Shown one piece after another: positions 52,743 through 64,000 of a DNA stretch of 64,000 nt (its first letter is position 1; each line of letters begins with the position of its first letter). The stretch comes from Cunninghamella blakesleeana (Eukaryota; Mucoromycota; Mucoromycetes; Mucorales; Cunninghamellaceae): positions 2,895,501 to 2,959,500 of the forward strand of contig JAFCIZ010000001.1 of NCBI GenBank assembly GCA_017871115.1, given 5' to 3'. The notes under the pieces were generated by a model. It made no database searches. It saw only the letters and a program-made list of their open reading frames with translations, and was not told the origin of the DNA. The position numbers and the translations under genes were made by a program.

Positions 52743-53970
52743 ATGAAAAGGGATTATCGAGACGATAGATTAAATCGGTCTAATTATTCGTTTTTTCGAT
52801 GGTTTGGATTTGATTTATTTGAACCAGAAAGAGCAGTAACATCTTACTGGATACCTTCAAAAGTATTTTTAATTATTCGATTAATCATTTGTGTATATTC
52901 AACAATCATCATATGGGGAAACCTTGCTAATTCAGCTATATCTTATAAAAAAGAAAATACACCATTCATCTTTTTTGGTTACTTCACTAATCTTACATTT
53001 ATTGGACTTCATGCGTATTATGTGGTAAAAAAAATTATAAAGAATTACACCAAAATTTAAGTGAAACTTTGTTTTTGAATTATTATATAATCGCTTGTTT
53101 GACTTTTATTTATTTTTATTTATTTAGACTGTTTGTTATCATCATGTCCGATACATTTTATCAAAAGGACAACTTAATTCTTTTTTTAATCAGCCTACCA
53201 CTCTTAATTATTTATTCATTTACTTATATCATACAATTATCACTTTTAAGTAAGTATGCATATTTTAAAAAAATTTTACAAGTCAGAATATTATAATTTA
53301 TTAACATTTATTTTTTTTAAAAAAAATAAAGTATTGTTACACCAGTTGTATATTGGAGTTTCTTAAATGGTACTCAAGTATTATCACCTTTACAAACTTT
53401 TTTTAATGTCTCTGTCCATGGCGTATCCTTTTTCATGATGTTAATTGATGTGATCTTGAATAGAATTCAAATATATACTAATATGGTGTTGTTATTAATT
53501 ATCAACGTTGCTATTTATATGTGTTTGTCATTTGTTGTTTATAGTGTGTAAGTTTGTTATAATATGAAAATAAAAAATTAAAAAAATTAAAAAAACCTGA
53601 CGCCATGTGAGTTTCTATCTTTAGTAATCGGTAAATTCATTGTAACCTTTTTTTCATTAATACCTTAAACTTTTTTTTTTATAGTGATGATATATGGGTG
53701 TACCCTTTCTTAGATTGGAGTGGAGGTTTAAAAGCTGCTCTTATGTATATTGTTGTTGGCACTATCTTTATTATCGCCTTCTTTATTATATTAGCTATTC
53801 ATGATCTTCGTGATTGGATCGCTAAAGCTACAGGTTGCGCTCCAAAAACCATAAATCCTAGAAGTATGGAATATTTTGCCCTTCCTATTTATAGTGAAGG
53901 TGCTGAACATCAATCATCGCCATCAACACAAGTTGATCAACCTGAAATGTCAAGTCGAAATCAATACTAA
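52743..53970 (+). CDS. FAR-17a/AIG1-like or rolling-stone-like integral membrane protein
   Basis: Four exons (52743-53024, 53128-53249, 53332-53547, 53685-53970) join in phase to about 301 residues with six to seven membrane segments. The pattern AVTSYWIPSKVFLIIRL ... FFGYFTNLTFIGLHAYYV ... NVSVHGVSFFMMLIDVILN ... VYPFLDW resembles a family of fungal membrane proteins related to FAR-17a/AIG1 and Drosophila rolling stone. Some animal members hydrolyse fatty-acid esters of hydroxy fatty acids; whether that applies here is unknown. The conserved YFTNLT and N-x-SVH positions could supply the Thr and His of such an active site. It lies 228 bp after the TMEM62-like gene on the same strand. Confidence 0.65.
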
Positions 53971-54187
53971 AAAAAAAAAAAAAAAATAGATTCCAACAAG
54001 AATTACACACTTAAATCTAGTTAAAATTATTATTATTTATTTATTTACTATTTATTTACTATTTATTATTTATAATTATCTATTGTTGTATTTTATAATA
54101 TATTTTAATATATATATATATTTATATACATATATATATAAAACCACTTACTTATTTTAGATAAATAATATGATCTATATTAGATAA

Positions 54188-55102
54188 TCACACAAATTCC
54201 ATCAAATGATTGATAGCGTTATTTCTCCATTGATACCAAGTAACCCCTTGTATTAAACAATCACTAAGGTCATCTTGTTTATCCTTATTATAAAACATAT
54301 CCTTTAAATGAGAAGGACATTTGATATAGAGTTGATCCAACCAACGATAAACCAAAAGGGTGGATGCTAATTTTTTCTCATGAGTAGTTAATTTCATTTT
54401 ACTATGGATGGTGGTGAGGGTCGATTCATTATTAGTGTTGCGTTTTTGTCTTAAAGCATGAATTTTCCATTCTGATAATAAATCATCATACCATAATTTA
54501 TCAATATTTTGTTTTAAGAGAGGCGACATAGGTATAGAAAATGGCTGCTGTCGCTGTTGATCATTATTTCTTTTCGTTAAAGTTGAATTAAATTCATACA
54601 ACATACACCATAAAAATGATTCTACTGTATTGACACGTAAAGTATGCTCAAAAATACTAAAACTACTACCACTACGCGCTCTTTGTCTTTCAACAATAAT
54701 GTGATCAACTTGTGGAAATAAAGGTTGAACATTGTCACAAAGAAATTGTCTTATGTTAGGTGCTATAATAGAAGGATGATAATCAATATGATCACTACCA
54801 AATCCAAAATCGGTTACTTGCCATTCTTTAATATCATATTCTTTTGTAAGTTGTACAAATGCAAAATTCCTATAACCTAAATCAAATGATAATATACTCT
54901 TGGGTAATAAACGATCTTTATCCAAGGTGGAGGTTGAACCAAAGTCTGTACCAATATTCACCAAATCTTTAAAGTGCGTATTTAATCGATTTAATAACTC
55001 TAATTTACTTCCCGCTACGCCTATACCACAAGAAGTTGCTATGGATTTTAATGATGTTACTTTTAATGTCGATAAATGACTTTCAAGTCGGTGCAATATC
55101 AT
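54188..55102 (-). CDS. CCE1: mitochondrial Holliday-junction resolvase (Cce1/Ydc2 type)
   Basis: Single exon of 304 residues. Residues about 10-45 form a SAP-like DNA-binding motif (LKSIATSCGIGVAGSKLELLNRL). The RNase-H-like catalytic core follows with ILSFDLGYRNFAF (Asp74), IIVERQRAR (Glu138) and a C-terminal acidic pair in QDDLSDCLIQG (about 277-281), the metal-binding residues of the family. It cleaves four-way junctions during mitochondrial DNA recombination and segregation. Length fits yeast Cce1 and fission-yeast Ydc2. The start lies 237 bp from the Brl1-like start on the other strand, so the promoter is probably shared. Confidence 0.93.
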   Translation of the reverse strand: MILHRLESHLSTLKVTSLKSIATSCGIGVAGSKLELLNRLNTHFKDLVNIGTDFGSTSTLDKDRLLPKSILSFDLGYRNFAFVQLTKEYDIKEWQVTDFGFGSDHIDYHPSIIAPNIRQFLCDNVQPLFPQVDHIIVERQRARSGSSFSIFEHTLRVNTVESFLWCMLYEFNSTLTKRNNDQQRQQPFSIPMSPLLKQNIDKLWYDDLLSEWKIHALRQKRNTNNESTLTTIHSKMKLTTHEKKLASTLLVYRWLDQLYIKCPSHLKDMFYNKDKQDDLSDCLIQGVTWYQWRNNAINHLMEFV

Positions 55103-55339
55103 GTATTGCTATTGTTATTATTAAAGGAAAAAATAAAATAGCAAGAAAAAAAACGAAAAGTATTTTTTTTTTCCAAATGATTAAAGAAATTGTGTGGCGC
55201 TGTTTGAATTTTTTAAAAATTTGCATTCCTTGCCAACTATTTTTTTCTTTTTTCTTTTTAGCCTTTTCATTTTTTTTTTTTTTTACTATCTTGTTTTCTC
55301 TTTTTTTTTTTATTTGTATATAGAAGTACTAATATCAAC

Positions 55340-57119
55340 ATGAGTCATTATTTTCAGCGAACAGGAGAAGCACCAATGGATTTTGAATATGATCAGCCTA
55401 ATTTGTTTACATTTAATGCTTTTACAACTGGGAATAAAGATTCAACAGCAAATATTTGTAAGTGATCTAACTTTTTTTTATGATTTTTAAAATTATACTG
55501 ATTTATATAAGAATTAACAACCCACTTACATATATACGCATACACACATATATATATATATAATAGTTCTATCAACACATTTGAAGGAGTCAAGATCATC
55601 AATAGAAGAAAAACAAAGATCTTTTATGAATAACACAAAAAAACTCTTTAACTCGCTGCCAAACTTTAATATACCACAAGAAGGTAAACAACAACAACCT
55701 TTAGATCCTAATATATCCTCAGTACCTGAAAATATGATACTTGATGATCCAATACAAGATTCACCTTTAGAACCTCGCAATAATGTAAATAAAAAATAAG
55801 AAAATACATATATGACACTTTTTTTTTCCTGAAATATGTATACAGTAAACTAATTATCTAGTACTATGAAATTCAATTTTTTTCTATCATTTTCTTTTTT
55901 TTTTTTAGATTGATGATCATGAAATTACTTATACAAAGGCCATAGTACCATACCAACCATCTTTTAAAAAAGAAAAATCATCACCTAAACAACCATTCTA
56001 TTCAACTATGTTTAATCGTTGGAAAAAATCTAAAAACGCAAAAGAAAAAGAAATAGATAATAACAATAAAGAAAGAAAAGTGGAAAATGAGGATATTTAT
56101 AATAATGATAATACTGCAGATATTACGAATAACAATAATGAAATGTATACGGCTGGATTTATGGATAACAATGATAATAATATCTACCCAACTAATTCTA
56201 CGGAAAACAATAATTATAGTAACAATAATGATATCTATTCGATGGATCCTGTGAATGATAATAATATATATAGCAATCCAGGTATTTATAATAATAACAT
56301 CAATAAGAATATTAACGAACAACGACAACCAACATCACCACCTTATTCTTCCCACGTATACCCAATGTCAGCATCATTTTATCATCATGACCCAATTGCT
56401 CATAAAAAAAGCCTAATCAATTATTCCACTGGGTAACAATAATAATAACAATAATAATAAATGAAAATAAGCGTATATAAAAAACGGTTATAAAAAAAAT
56501 TGATGTATTTATTCATGCATTTTAATATTATTATTACTTTTATGCTATATAGACTGATCCGAGTTGGATTTCAATTAGCATTATTCAGTATTTTATTATA
56601 TGTCGGTCTTCAATTTGTTTTTGCATTAAATGAAGATGTTAAATCAAAAATGACAATATACGAATCAGGTAAAAAAAAAAATCAAAAATCAAAAATCAAA
56701 AATCAAAACGGAAATAGAAATAAAATAAAACATGATTTATTTTATTTATCTTGCTCAACCTTAATAGTAATTATTATATATTGCTGTTTTATATTATTTT
56801 TGAATGATCAATAGAATCACTAGAAAGATATTTTATATGTAGTCAAGAATACGATAGAAATAGATGTCACCCAAGTACAAGATTACCAGCAATGGAAGAA
56901 GAATGTCGCCAATGGCAACAATGTTTATATACACCAGCATGGGTAGGGAAAACAAAAGTACTTGCTGAAACATTCGCGGAAATTATTAATGGATTTATCG
57001 ATACCATCTCTCTGAAGGCCATTATTGTTTTAGGAATCATTATCATTTTATTATCTTTTTCTTTGAAAAAAGTAACACCCTTACCAATACCATTATCATC
57101 TTCATCTTCATTAAAATAG
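55340..57119 (+). CDS. Brl1/Brr6-type nuclear envelope protein
   Basis: Five exons (55340-55457, 55567-55784, 55909-56432, 56553-56668, 56815-57119) join in phase to about 426 residues. A disordered N-terminal half with an Asn-rich insert (about 56058-56310) precedes the conserved domain. The domain has a membrane segment (VGFQLALFSILLYVGLQFVF), a lumenal loop with four Cys (ICSQEYDRNRC, then EECRQWQQC), an amphipathic region and a second membrane segment (IIVLGIIIILLSF). This is the Brl1/Brr6 disulfide domain, needed in fungi for nuclear pore assembly and envelope lipid balance. Only one of the two yeast paralogues is present in this window. Confidence 0.9.
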
Positions 57120-57661
57120 AAAGTAATAAACAAATTATAAATTCTTTTCGCAATCATCTATTTTTATTTATTTTATTTTTGCCCATGTTTTTATTTTCAG
57201 TTATCAAAAAAAAAGGATAAAATCATTTTGTTTCACACTTTTTTATATATTTAAATATAAAAATAATTAAAAATCAACAAAAAATGATTTTTGATCATAA
57301 AAAAGGAAATAGATAAGTTTTTTTTTTTGTATTTCATATTATTTTATTTTTTCTTTAATCGATTAAAAAAAAAAAGGATATGCATATAATTCCTATTTGC
57401 GATCTTGGGAACTGATAGAGGACTCTGTTAACAAATATTATCATTTCATTTTACTCCTCAAATAAAGATAAACCATATAAAGTAATGATGATTTCATCTT
57501 TTTTTATTTATTTATTATCAATTATTATTATTATTATTTATATATTTCTAATTTTATTAAATTCAAAAATAATGAAAAATAGAAATAGAGAATAAAAAAG
57601 AGAGGGTAGATGGAAAGAAATAATAATAATAATAATTAGATGGGTATAATGTTTTTATATA

Positions 57662-57700
<39 letters not shown>

Positions 57701-57756
57701 GATTAATGATATAGTAATAAAACAATAAAAAATAATAATATATATGAAATGATGAG
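57120..57756. other. convergent 3' intergenic region
   Basis: 640 bp between converging genes, with a (TA)n run at about 57664-57697 and ATT/AAT simple sequence. No gene was recognised. Confidence 0.5.
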
Positions 57757-58705
57757 TTAAAATTCTTCTAGAATTTTATAAGGTTTGCCAGGGTTAATAG
57801 TAACATTTTCAACGACTAATAAAACTTGAGAAGAAGAATGATGATGATGATGAAAAGATGATGATGATAAAGAAGAAGCAGTATAAACGATAAATTCTAC
57901 AAATAATGGGAATTGTTGAAACAATTCATCCATACCTTGGGTAATTAAAGGTTGACCATCATCTAAAGAATGATAAGTATAAACATGCCCGGTACGTACT
58001 TTAATCAAAAGTTTATCTAATCCTTTTCTTCGCCATTGGTTAGATGCTTTGATTTTATTTAAAATATCTTCTGCTAATAACTCCACACTATCTTGTAATA
58101 TGGGTAATTGTTGATCTTGTTCCATATATACTCTATCATCTTGTTCTTCTTGTAATGATGGTGGGGGAGGTTGATAATATAATTTATTGGCCAGCCATTC
58201 TTCGAAAAGACGTGAAATACAAGATCCTGCCTTTGTATTTGTATTACCTAACATTGGAACCTATTTTTTTTTTTTATTTATTTATTTATTCAAAAGAAGA
58301 AAATAGAAAAAGATCGTATACAAAAAAAAAAAAGAAAAAATGCATGAGTTATAAAATTACAAAAAAAGTAAATAAAAAGAAATGATCATCTATTTTTATT
58401 TTATTTTATCTTTTTATTACCGATATAAATCGATTACCACCATCCATAAAATAAGTATTTTTTGATTTTGTAACATTATCATCATTTTCCATAGCATGCT
58501 GAAAAAAAGATATGGATAAAGAAGATGGTGATCTTGTTGAATGAAAATGATGTGGTTGTTCCATTATAGGAGGTGTTGGATGATCATTTTGAGTAGATAT
58601 TGAAAGAGTACTGAAAGTACCTGACATTAATGAACTATCTTCATCGTCGTCATCTGAGCAAGAAGAAATATACATCATATCAAACTGTAAAGTAGGTGAT
58701 TTCAT
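57757..58705 (-). CDS. unrecognised protein, 262 residues
   Basis: Two exons (58421-58705, 57757-58260) join in phase. The N-terminal half is Ser/Asp/His/Pro-rich and disordered. The C-terminal half has helical sequence (AGSCISRLFEEWLANKL, VELLAEDILNKIKASNQWRRKGLDKLLIKV), then FVEFIVYTASSL, a Ser/His run and VLLVVENVTINPGKPYKIL. I do not recognise the family. No signal peptide, membrane segment or metal motif is clear. The ordered helices and the in-phase intron with good splice sites support a real gene. Confidence 0.65.
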
Positions 58706-60284
58706 TGTATTATCTTTACTATTATTATTAATTGCTTTTTTTTATAAAAAAAAAAAAAAAAAGAAAAGAAAAAGAATAAAATTAGAAAAAGGAAAGAAAG
58801 AGGAAGAGATAATTAAATAAAAAAAGAGTCCCCTTTATTTTTAAAGATAAAAAAAAAATTAGGATTTTTTTTTTTTTTATAATCTTACCAAAGTCATCAT
58901 ATAACATGATTTATTTTTTTTTTTTTTTGTTATGAAATTAAACTTTGAAGATGTACCGAAGTTGATGGCTACAAATAAATGTAAGCTACTTAAAAAGGAA
59001 ACCCTTATTTTGTGTTGGAGAAAAAAGATGTAGATTAAGAAAATTAAATATATAAAAAGAAAAAGAAAAAGAAAAAAGAAAAAAAAAATAAAAATAAATG
59101 TATTCATAGGTTTATATAATTTTATTTAGTTTCATCGAATTTCCATCAATTTCTTTTTTAGTTTAAAATCATTTTTATTACAGCGATTTTTTTTAGTTTT
59201 CTAGTAATTTCTTTTTTGTACATAAAAGTAGTTTATGTGAAACTGACCTACTTATCTAAATTTTTACGTCACACTTTAAAAATCCACGTGAACTATTTTC
59301 ACAAACATATATAAAAGATAACTTATCAATACGCATATAAAAAATGAAAAAATGAAAAAAAAAAACGTTGAGGGGCTTATAATATTTTGTCAATTAAAGA
59401 GATTATTATTATCTATATTATTTTATTCTTTTGTTTGTTAATTTAAAAAAACATTCATTTATTTCCAAGTGGAGAAACAAAAAAAAAAAAAAAATTTAAA
59501 AAAATTAAAAAATTTAAAAAAATAAAAAAAATAAAAAAAATTAAAAAAATTAAAAAAAAAATAAAAAAAATTGATGAAAATAATCGATATTTATATATAT
59601 TTTATACTAAAATAATATTACCGATATCAATGTAAAACAACATAAATTGTATATAAATATATATATATCTTTTAATGCTGTCTTATTTTGAAGAAAAACT
59701 TGATCAGTTAAATATCTAAATGATCATGGACGGAATTTCAATTTTTTTCTTCTTTTTTTGAATCGATTAAATAAGTAAAAGATAAAAAAAAGTAAACAGA
59801 GGAAGAAAAAAAAAAAAAAAAGGTGTATGTTGCTAGGCCAACACATATCAATAAGCTAATTAAAAAATATCACGAACTTTAATAGAAACATATAAATATT
59901 TATCTAGATAAAATGTTTCTCTGGGATGAAAACAAGCAAAAAATTATATATCGATATAGAAATCAGTTAATCGATAAATAAGTGATTAAAGTTAGTAATT
60001 GTTGTAAAAAAAAAATCCCATGATTTTTGAATTTTATATAAGTATATATTTTTAGGCAAAGGAGTAAAACATCCCCTTATTTTTCTCATAATCTATAAAG
60101 ATCTAAGGTTATTTATTATTACAGAAAGTATAATAAATAGTGTTACTTTTATGATAGTCGTACTACATTATACTTCTTTTTTACAAAAAAAAATAAAATA
60201 AAATAAAAATAGGATTATGAATATATAAAATAGTTGCCAAGATTTGGGTATATTTATTAAATATTTAAATTGTTTATATATCGT
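58706..60284. other. 1.58 kb gene-free, very A/T-rich region
   Basis: Contains the promoter of the unrecognised gene and a striking A-rich tract with irregular TTAAAAAA units at about 59480-59572. Frames such as 58877-59107 (-) are Phe/Leu low complexity. No gene or RNA was recognised. Confidence 0.5.
59480..59572. repeat. A-rich tract with periodic T/TT interruptions
   Basis: About 90 bases made of A-runs of 4-15 separated by single or double T. A-tracts of this kind bend DNA and exclude nucleosomes; here it lies in a 1.6 kb gene-free stretch. Confidence 0.75.
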
Positions 60285-60570
60285 TTATTTCGATGATCCA
60301 CCACCAACAGTAAATAATAAAACACAAGTAATGACTAATAATGATCCAAGTCCTTTATATACAGTAAAACCTATCATTAAATATACACATAAGTCAATAT
60401 ACAATTTACATTTATTTTCTTATATATTTTTAATAAAATATTACATTGTGCAGCATCTTCAGAACAAAACCACATATGACTTAATCCATAAACTATTACA
60501 GCACGGAGCCCTTGTAAAATACCAGTCGCCACCTAATATATATATAATATAGATGAATATATTTTATATT

Positions 60571-60601
<31 letters not shown>

Positions 60602-60983
60602 GCATGTATGTATATATTTAGGTCAATAAACTTACACTTCCAATTCTATCAATCAATTCATAATAATTCCAAGAATGACCAGCATTTGCTAAAACAATAA
60701 GTATATACATTCCCCAAATATACTCCATTGGTGTATCATCAATATGAATAAGCTGGTCCAATCTTGGTAAAGTATAAATAGCAATCCATAATAATGAAAT
60801 AGTTGATGTGTATAACCCTACATAAGAACATATGCGGGCAGGTAAAGGTGGTGGGATTTGTTTAGATAACATATAATCTGAATAAACATAAACGCAAGCT
60901 ATAAATATAAATAGAAATATAGAAATGAATAAATACATATGCAAGTCATCATTTTTTTTAATTGTCAATTATATCCTTATACG

Positions 60984-61036
<53 letters not shown>

Positions 61037-61655
61037 GTATGTAAATATATATTACCATAAAAGAAAGTACCACCTATAGTTAACAATGTTCCAAATAATA
61101 ACACAGCAGCATTGGCTATGATTATCATTGTCATCATAAAAATAATAATAGAGTATAGTTTAATATATGTATATATAAATTATTATTATTATTATTATTA
61201 TTATTATTTTACTTTTACCTTTATCTTCAGGGTTAGAATCATTATCAGAATGACCTAAAGCACTAATAGCCAATCCAGTGCTTGTACCAAAAATAGCAAT
61301 CCATTGAAGTTTAGTTAATAAACGGCCCATTAAGAAGTATGTTAAAATAGCACACCAAATAACAATGCTAGAATAAATTACTTGATACATCTATATTAAA
61401 AGAAAAAAAAATATAAATATGAGTATGTCATGAATATGGAACGTGGTAAATAATATATATATATATATATAACTACTTTACGCCACTACCAACAATGGAA
61501 AACCCTACAGTCACGCAAAAATTAGCAAAGATATCCAAAACTGACATTTTTATAATAGAACTATGCTGAATCTTTCCTTCTATATATCCATGTGTAGTTG
61601 TTTTTTCATTATCATCAGCTTCATTAAATACGTCCATGTCTACATGTTCCTATTG

Positions 61656-61694
<39 letters not shown>

Positions 61695-62098
61695 TTATAT
61701 AATATTATATAATATTAGTATTTAAACATTTTAACAAAATAAATAAAAGTAATCTTATGCTGTCCTATGTTTACCTCATGAGTAGGAACATTAGTATACT
61801 GAGTTGTTTTCTTTTTCAACATGGTAGGAATCAATAATCCTACTAATATCATACCAAAATATTGAGACAGCTGTAAAAAATAACTATCAGCAGCTAATAT
61901 ATAATAAATAATAATAGATATGAATAACAAATTATGCCTATTTTTTCATCGTATAAAGATAGAAAGGAGATCAAACTTACTTGCAGCACCTCTATAGAAT
62001 ATCCATTGTGTACCTAATGTTGTTATTAGACCAGTAAGTAAAAACATAAGCTGATGAAATAAAGTATAAAGTCTTTCACCAGTACTAGTTTTATTCAT
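60285..62098 (-). CDS. DMT-superfamily (SLC35/EamA-like) membrane transporter
   Basis: Eight exons (61981-62098, 61775-61893, 61482-61649, 61219-61390, 61056-61115, 60636-60898, 60445-60532, 60285-60370) join in phase to about 357 residues with about ten membrane segments. Recognisable stretches are LMFLLTGLITTLGTQWIFYRGAA, FANFCVTVGFSIVGSGVMYQVIYSSIVIWCAILTYFLM, and a late VATGILQGLRAVIVYGLSHMWFCSEDAAQC. The layout is that of the drug/metabolite transporter superfamily, nearest in my judgement to uncharacterised fungal relatives of SLC35F-type carriers. Substrate is unknown. The final exon was found by phase and gives FTVYKGLGSLLVITCVLLF followed by a short tail. The start here is ATG at 62098; an upstream extension is listed separately. 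Confidence 0.8.
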
Positions 62099-62425
62099 CT
62101 TTGATATTTATAAAAACATAAAATAACTCTATAAAAAAAAAATAAGGAAAAGAAGAGGAAAAAAGAAGGAGGTAAAATTAAAAAAAAAAACTATTTTATT
62201 TTAGGAAAAAAAAAAGAAAAAAGTCAAGGAACGTCGGAGTTTAAACACACTGATTTACCAATTTTTTGGATTAGAAAATAAATTAGCGTATACGTTTTGT
62301 TTTTAATAAACTACAAGATTTTCTGCTATGACCGTACTATATTAAAAAATATATTTATTTTTATATAAATATAAATTATATGATATGAAACTTTTATTAT
62401 ATTCTTTTATATATATAAAAATTAC

Positions 62426-62543
62426 CTGTCCGCAGTGATCACTACATATTGAAAAATTAAAATTGAAAGAAAAATAAAAATACACTTATTAAAAAGAATA
62501 AACTATGTATGCATTATATATTTACGCGTAAATAAATATTCAT

Positions 62544-62574
<31 letters not shown>

Positions 62575-62621
62575 TACCATTGACCACCAGAAAGATCAGC
62601 AGGATTAACTGTAGAAGGCAT
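62426..62621 (-). CDS. possible 5' exons of the DMT transporter
   Basis: Two small exons (62578-62621 and 62426-62441) with GT-AG borders encode MPSTVNPADLSGGQCDHCGQ and would join in phase, directly to the ATG at 62098. The 20-residue extension contains a CxxC pair. Phase agreement supports it; the purine-rich acceptor before the ATG argues against. It could alternatively be a separate short transcript. Confidence 0.35.
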
Positions 62622-63232
62622 TTTCTTTTTCTTTTTATTTAAAAATAATAATAGTCAATTAACTAAAAGAAAGAAAAAGGTTCGTTTTGCTTTTTATTTT
62701 CCAATTTCCTTGGTTTTATATATTGTATTTTGTTTATAAAATTTCACCAAAAAAAGATATATTAAAATCTTTGATCATTTTTCTTTGTTATTATTGTATT
62801 CCATAGAAAAAAGGAAAGACTCATAAAAAACAATAATTCATTTTTTTTTCACATCACTGTTGATCGCTTTTTTTATATATGCGTAACTTGTAGGTAAATA
62901 AATATGCATTCTTATGTTTTATCCCTCTTTTTTAAATAAATATATTTAAGCTATTTATTTGTATAGAAATAAGGTTGTTCGGATTAAATATATGAAATAA
63001 ACAATAATAAACAAGCAACTTTAGGTAGAGAAATGAATATTTTATAAAATTTTCAAATTTGGAAAAGAAAAAAAATCGGAATTTTAAATTTTAAATTTAA
63101 GCTTTTTTATTGTGCAAGTTCTTTTTTTCTTTTCTTCTAATTACTACACATATAGTAATAATAATAATAGTTGTAATATATATTGTTTATATATTCATAA
63201 TATATGAATAATATCTGCTATATCACTTTATC
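62622..63232. other. divergent intergenic region
   Basis: 610 bp between the transporter pair (DMT on minus, MFS on plus). AT-rich, with CT-rich runs near both starts. No gene was recognised. Confidence 0.5.
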
Positions 63233-63957
63233 ATGAGTAATCAACATGGTAATTCATCTTTGGTTATTTCATCACCGAGATCATCTATTTCAAGTCAACA
63301 AGAATTAAATCAACATAATGAAATAGACGAAATTAACCTTGTAAAAAGCCTCGATAAGCGTTTACTATTTTTTGCCATGTTTTCCAATCTTGTAAAAACT
63401 ATGGATAATGTGAATATATGTAAATTAATAAAAAAAAACGATATTTTTTAACATGCATACATTAATTTCTTTAATTTATATACAACTTTTTAATTTTCTG
63501 CTTTATTATTATTATTGTTATTTTTATTATTATTTATTATAAAGCAACTGCTTTTATTAGTGGAATGGAAGCTGATTTAAATATTGCAGGCAATCAATAT
63601 AACATTATCGTTATATGCTTTCTAGTTGGTTATTTAATGTAAAGTTTATATAAAAGTAAACAAAAAAGAAAACGTTTGCATAGATGGATTTTCTTCTTTG
63701 TATTATACCTTAGGTTTTATTTCTATTATTCACATTCTTTCTTTTTCCTCTCATTTATTTTATTTTGATTTATTTAATATAGTATGCAAATCCCTTCCAA
63801 CATATTACTTTCCCATTACCGTCCATCAAGATACTTACCTATTCTAGAATCAATATGGTGTATTTTAACTTTATCCATGGCATGTGTTCAATCAGTTCAA
63901 GCAGTTTTTATTCTCCGTTTTTTTCTTGGATTAGCAGAAGCTGGCTGTTTTCCCGCA
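63233..63957 (+). CDS. MFS transporter, allantoate-permease (Dal5)-like, cut by window end
   Basis: Three exons are visible (63233-63419, 63545-63638, 63783-63957), giving about 152 residues in phase. A Ser/Gln-rich cytosolic N-terminus is followed by LDKRLLFFAMFSNLVKTMDNVNISTAFISGMEADLNIAGNQYN, the first-membrane-segment pattern of the fungal anion:cation symporter family. Then come GYLIMQIPSNILLSHYRPSRYLP (second segment and MFS loop 2-3) and FILRFFLGLAEAGCFPA (fourth segment). The last visible exon should end at the GT at 63958; the remaining exons are outside the window. The substrate is probably a small organic anion such as a vitamin or nitrogen source, but is not determined. Confidence 0.85.
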
Positions 63958-64000
63958 GTATGGCAAAATAAAATAAGATAGCTTTAATAATAATATGTAT

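Noticed and set aside
60244..60552. Plus-strand frame of 102 codons at the end of the DMT transporter
   Set aside because: The minus-strand exons 60285-60370 and 60445-60532 explain the sequence in phase and with splice sites; the plus frame is a shadow.
1..64000. CRISPR array, prophage or bacterial-type operon
   Set aside because: All recognised genes are eukaryotic and intron-bearing; the short tandem repeats are microsatellites without spacers.

Overview
The window looks like nuclear DNA of an early-diverging fungus, most likely Mucoromycota and plausibly Mucorales. It is very AT-rich, with long poly-A/poly-T tracts and (TA)n runs between genes. Genes are split by many short introns, mostly 50-150 bp, with GTAAGT/GTATAT-like donors and TAG/CAG acceptors. 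The gene set is fungal: Dsc1/Tul1, Gup1, Brl1/Brr6, Cce1/Ydc2, an HSPA12-like Hsp70, Gvp36 and a Kre9-type secreted domain. The genus cannot be decided from the sequence alone. All exon models below were built by hand from splice signals and reading phase, with no transcript evidence.

Layout. 0-6 kb: a small probable mitochondrial protein (+), a Gvp36-like BAR protein (-), and a 12-exon Dsc1/Tul1 RING E3 ligase (+). 6-7 kb: gene-poor DNA with an unusual hairpin. 7-14.4 kb: three + genes, namely a YML020W-like alpha/beta-hydrolase, the regulatory subunit of protein kinase A, and an HSPA12-like ATPase. 14.9-25 kb: three - genes, namely a large aromatic-acid-exporter-like membrane protein, a 4-coumarate-CoA-ligase-like enzyme with a probable peroxisomal signal, and the glutaminase subunit of vitamin B6 synthesis (SNO1/PdxT). 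26.3-35.4 kb (+): ribosomal protein eL32, then an 11-exon giant SEL1-repeat protein of about 1,971 residues with a myristoylation motif. 36-38.5 kb (-): Gup1-type MBOAT acyltransferase. 39.3-42.8 kb (+): a secreted, acidic, Trp-containing repeat protein. 44.2-48.7 kb (+): an enlarged Nup58/Nup49 nucleoporin whose FG repeats sit on a series of symmetric micro-exons. 49.2-54 kb (+): a TMEM62-like membrane phosphoesterase and a FAR-17a/AIG1-like membrane protein. 54.2-57.1 kb: a divergent pair, mitochondrial Holliday-junction resolvase (-) and Brl1/Brr6 (+). 57.8-62.6 kb (-): an unrecognised protein and a DMT-type transporter. 63.2 kb to the end (+): the start of an allantoate-permease-like MFS transporter, cut by the window edge.

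The genes do not form an obvious pathway cluster. Most are housekeeping or membrane/trafficking genes. Themes that recur are nuclear envelope and pore (Brl1, Nup58), Golgi/ER and membrane quality control (Dsc1, Gvp36, Gup1), small-molecule transport (ArAE, DMT, MFS) and signalling (PKA-R). The most unusual features are the exon-per-repeat FG nucleoporin, the very large SEL1 protein, the secreted acidic repeat protein with a near-identical internal duplication, and the perfect-arm hairpin at 6595-6637.
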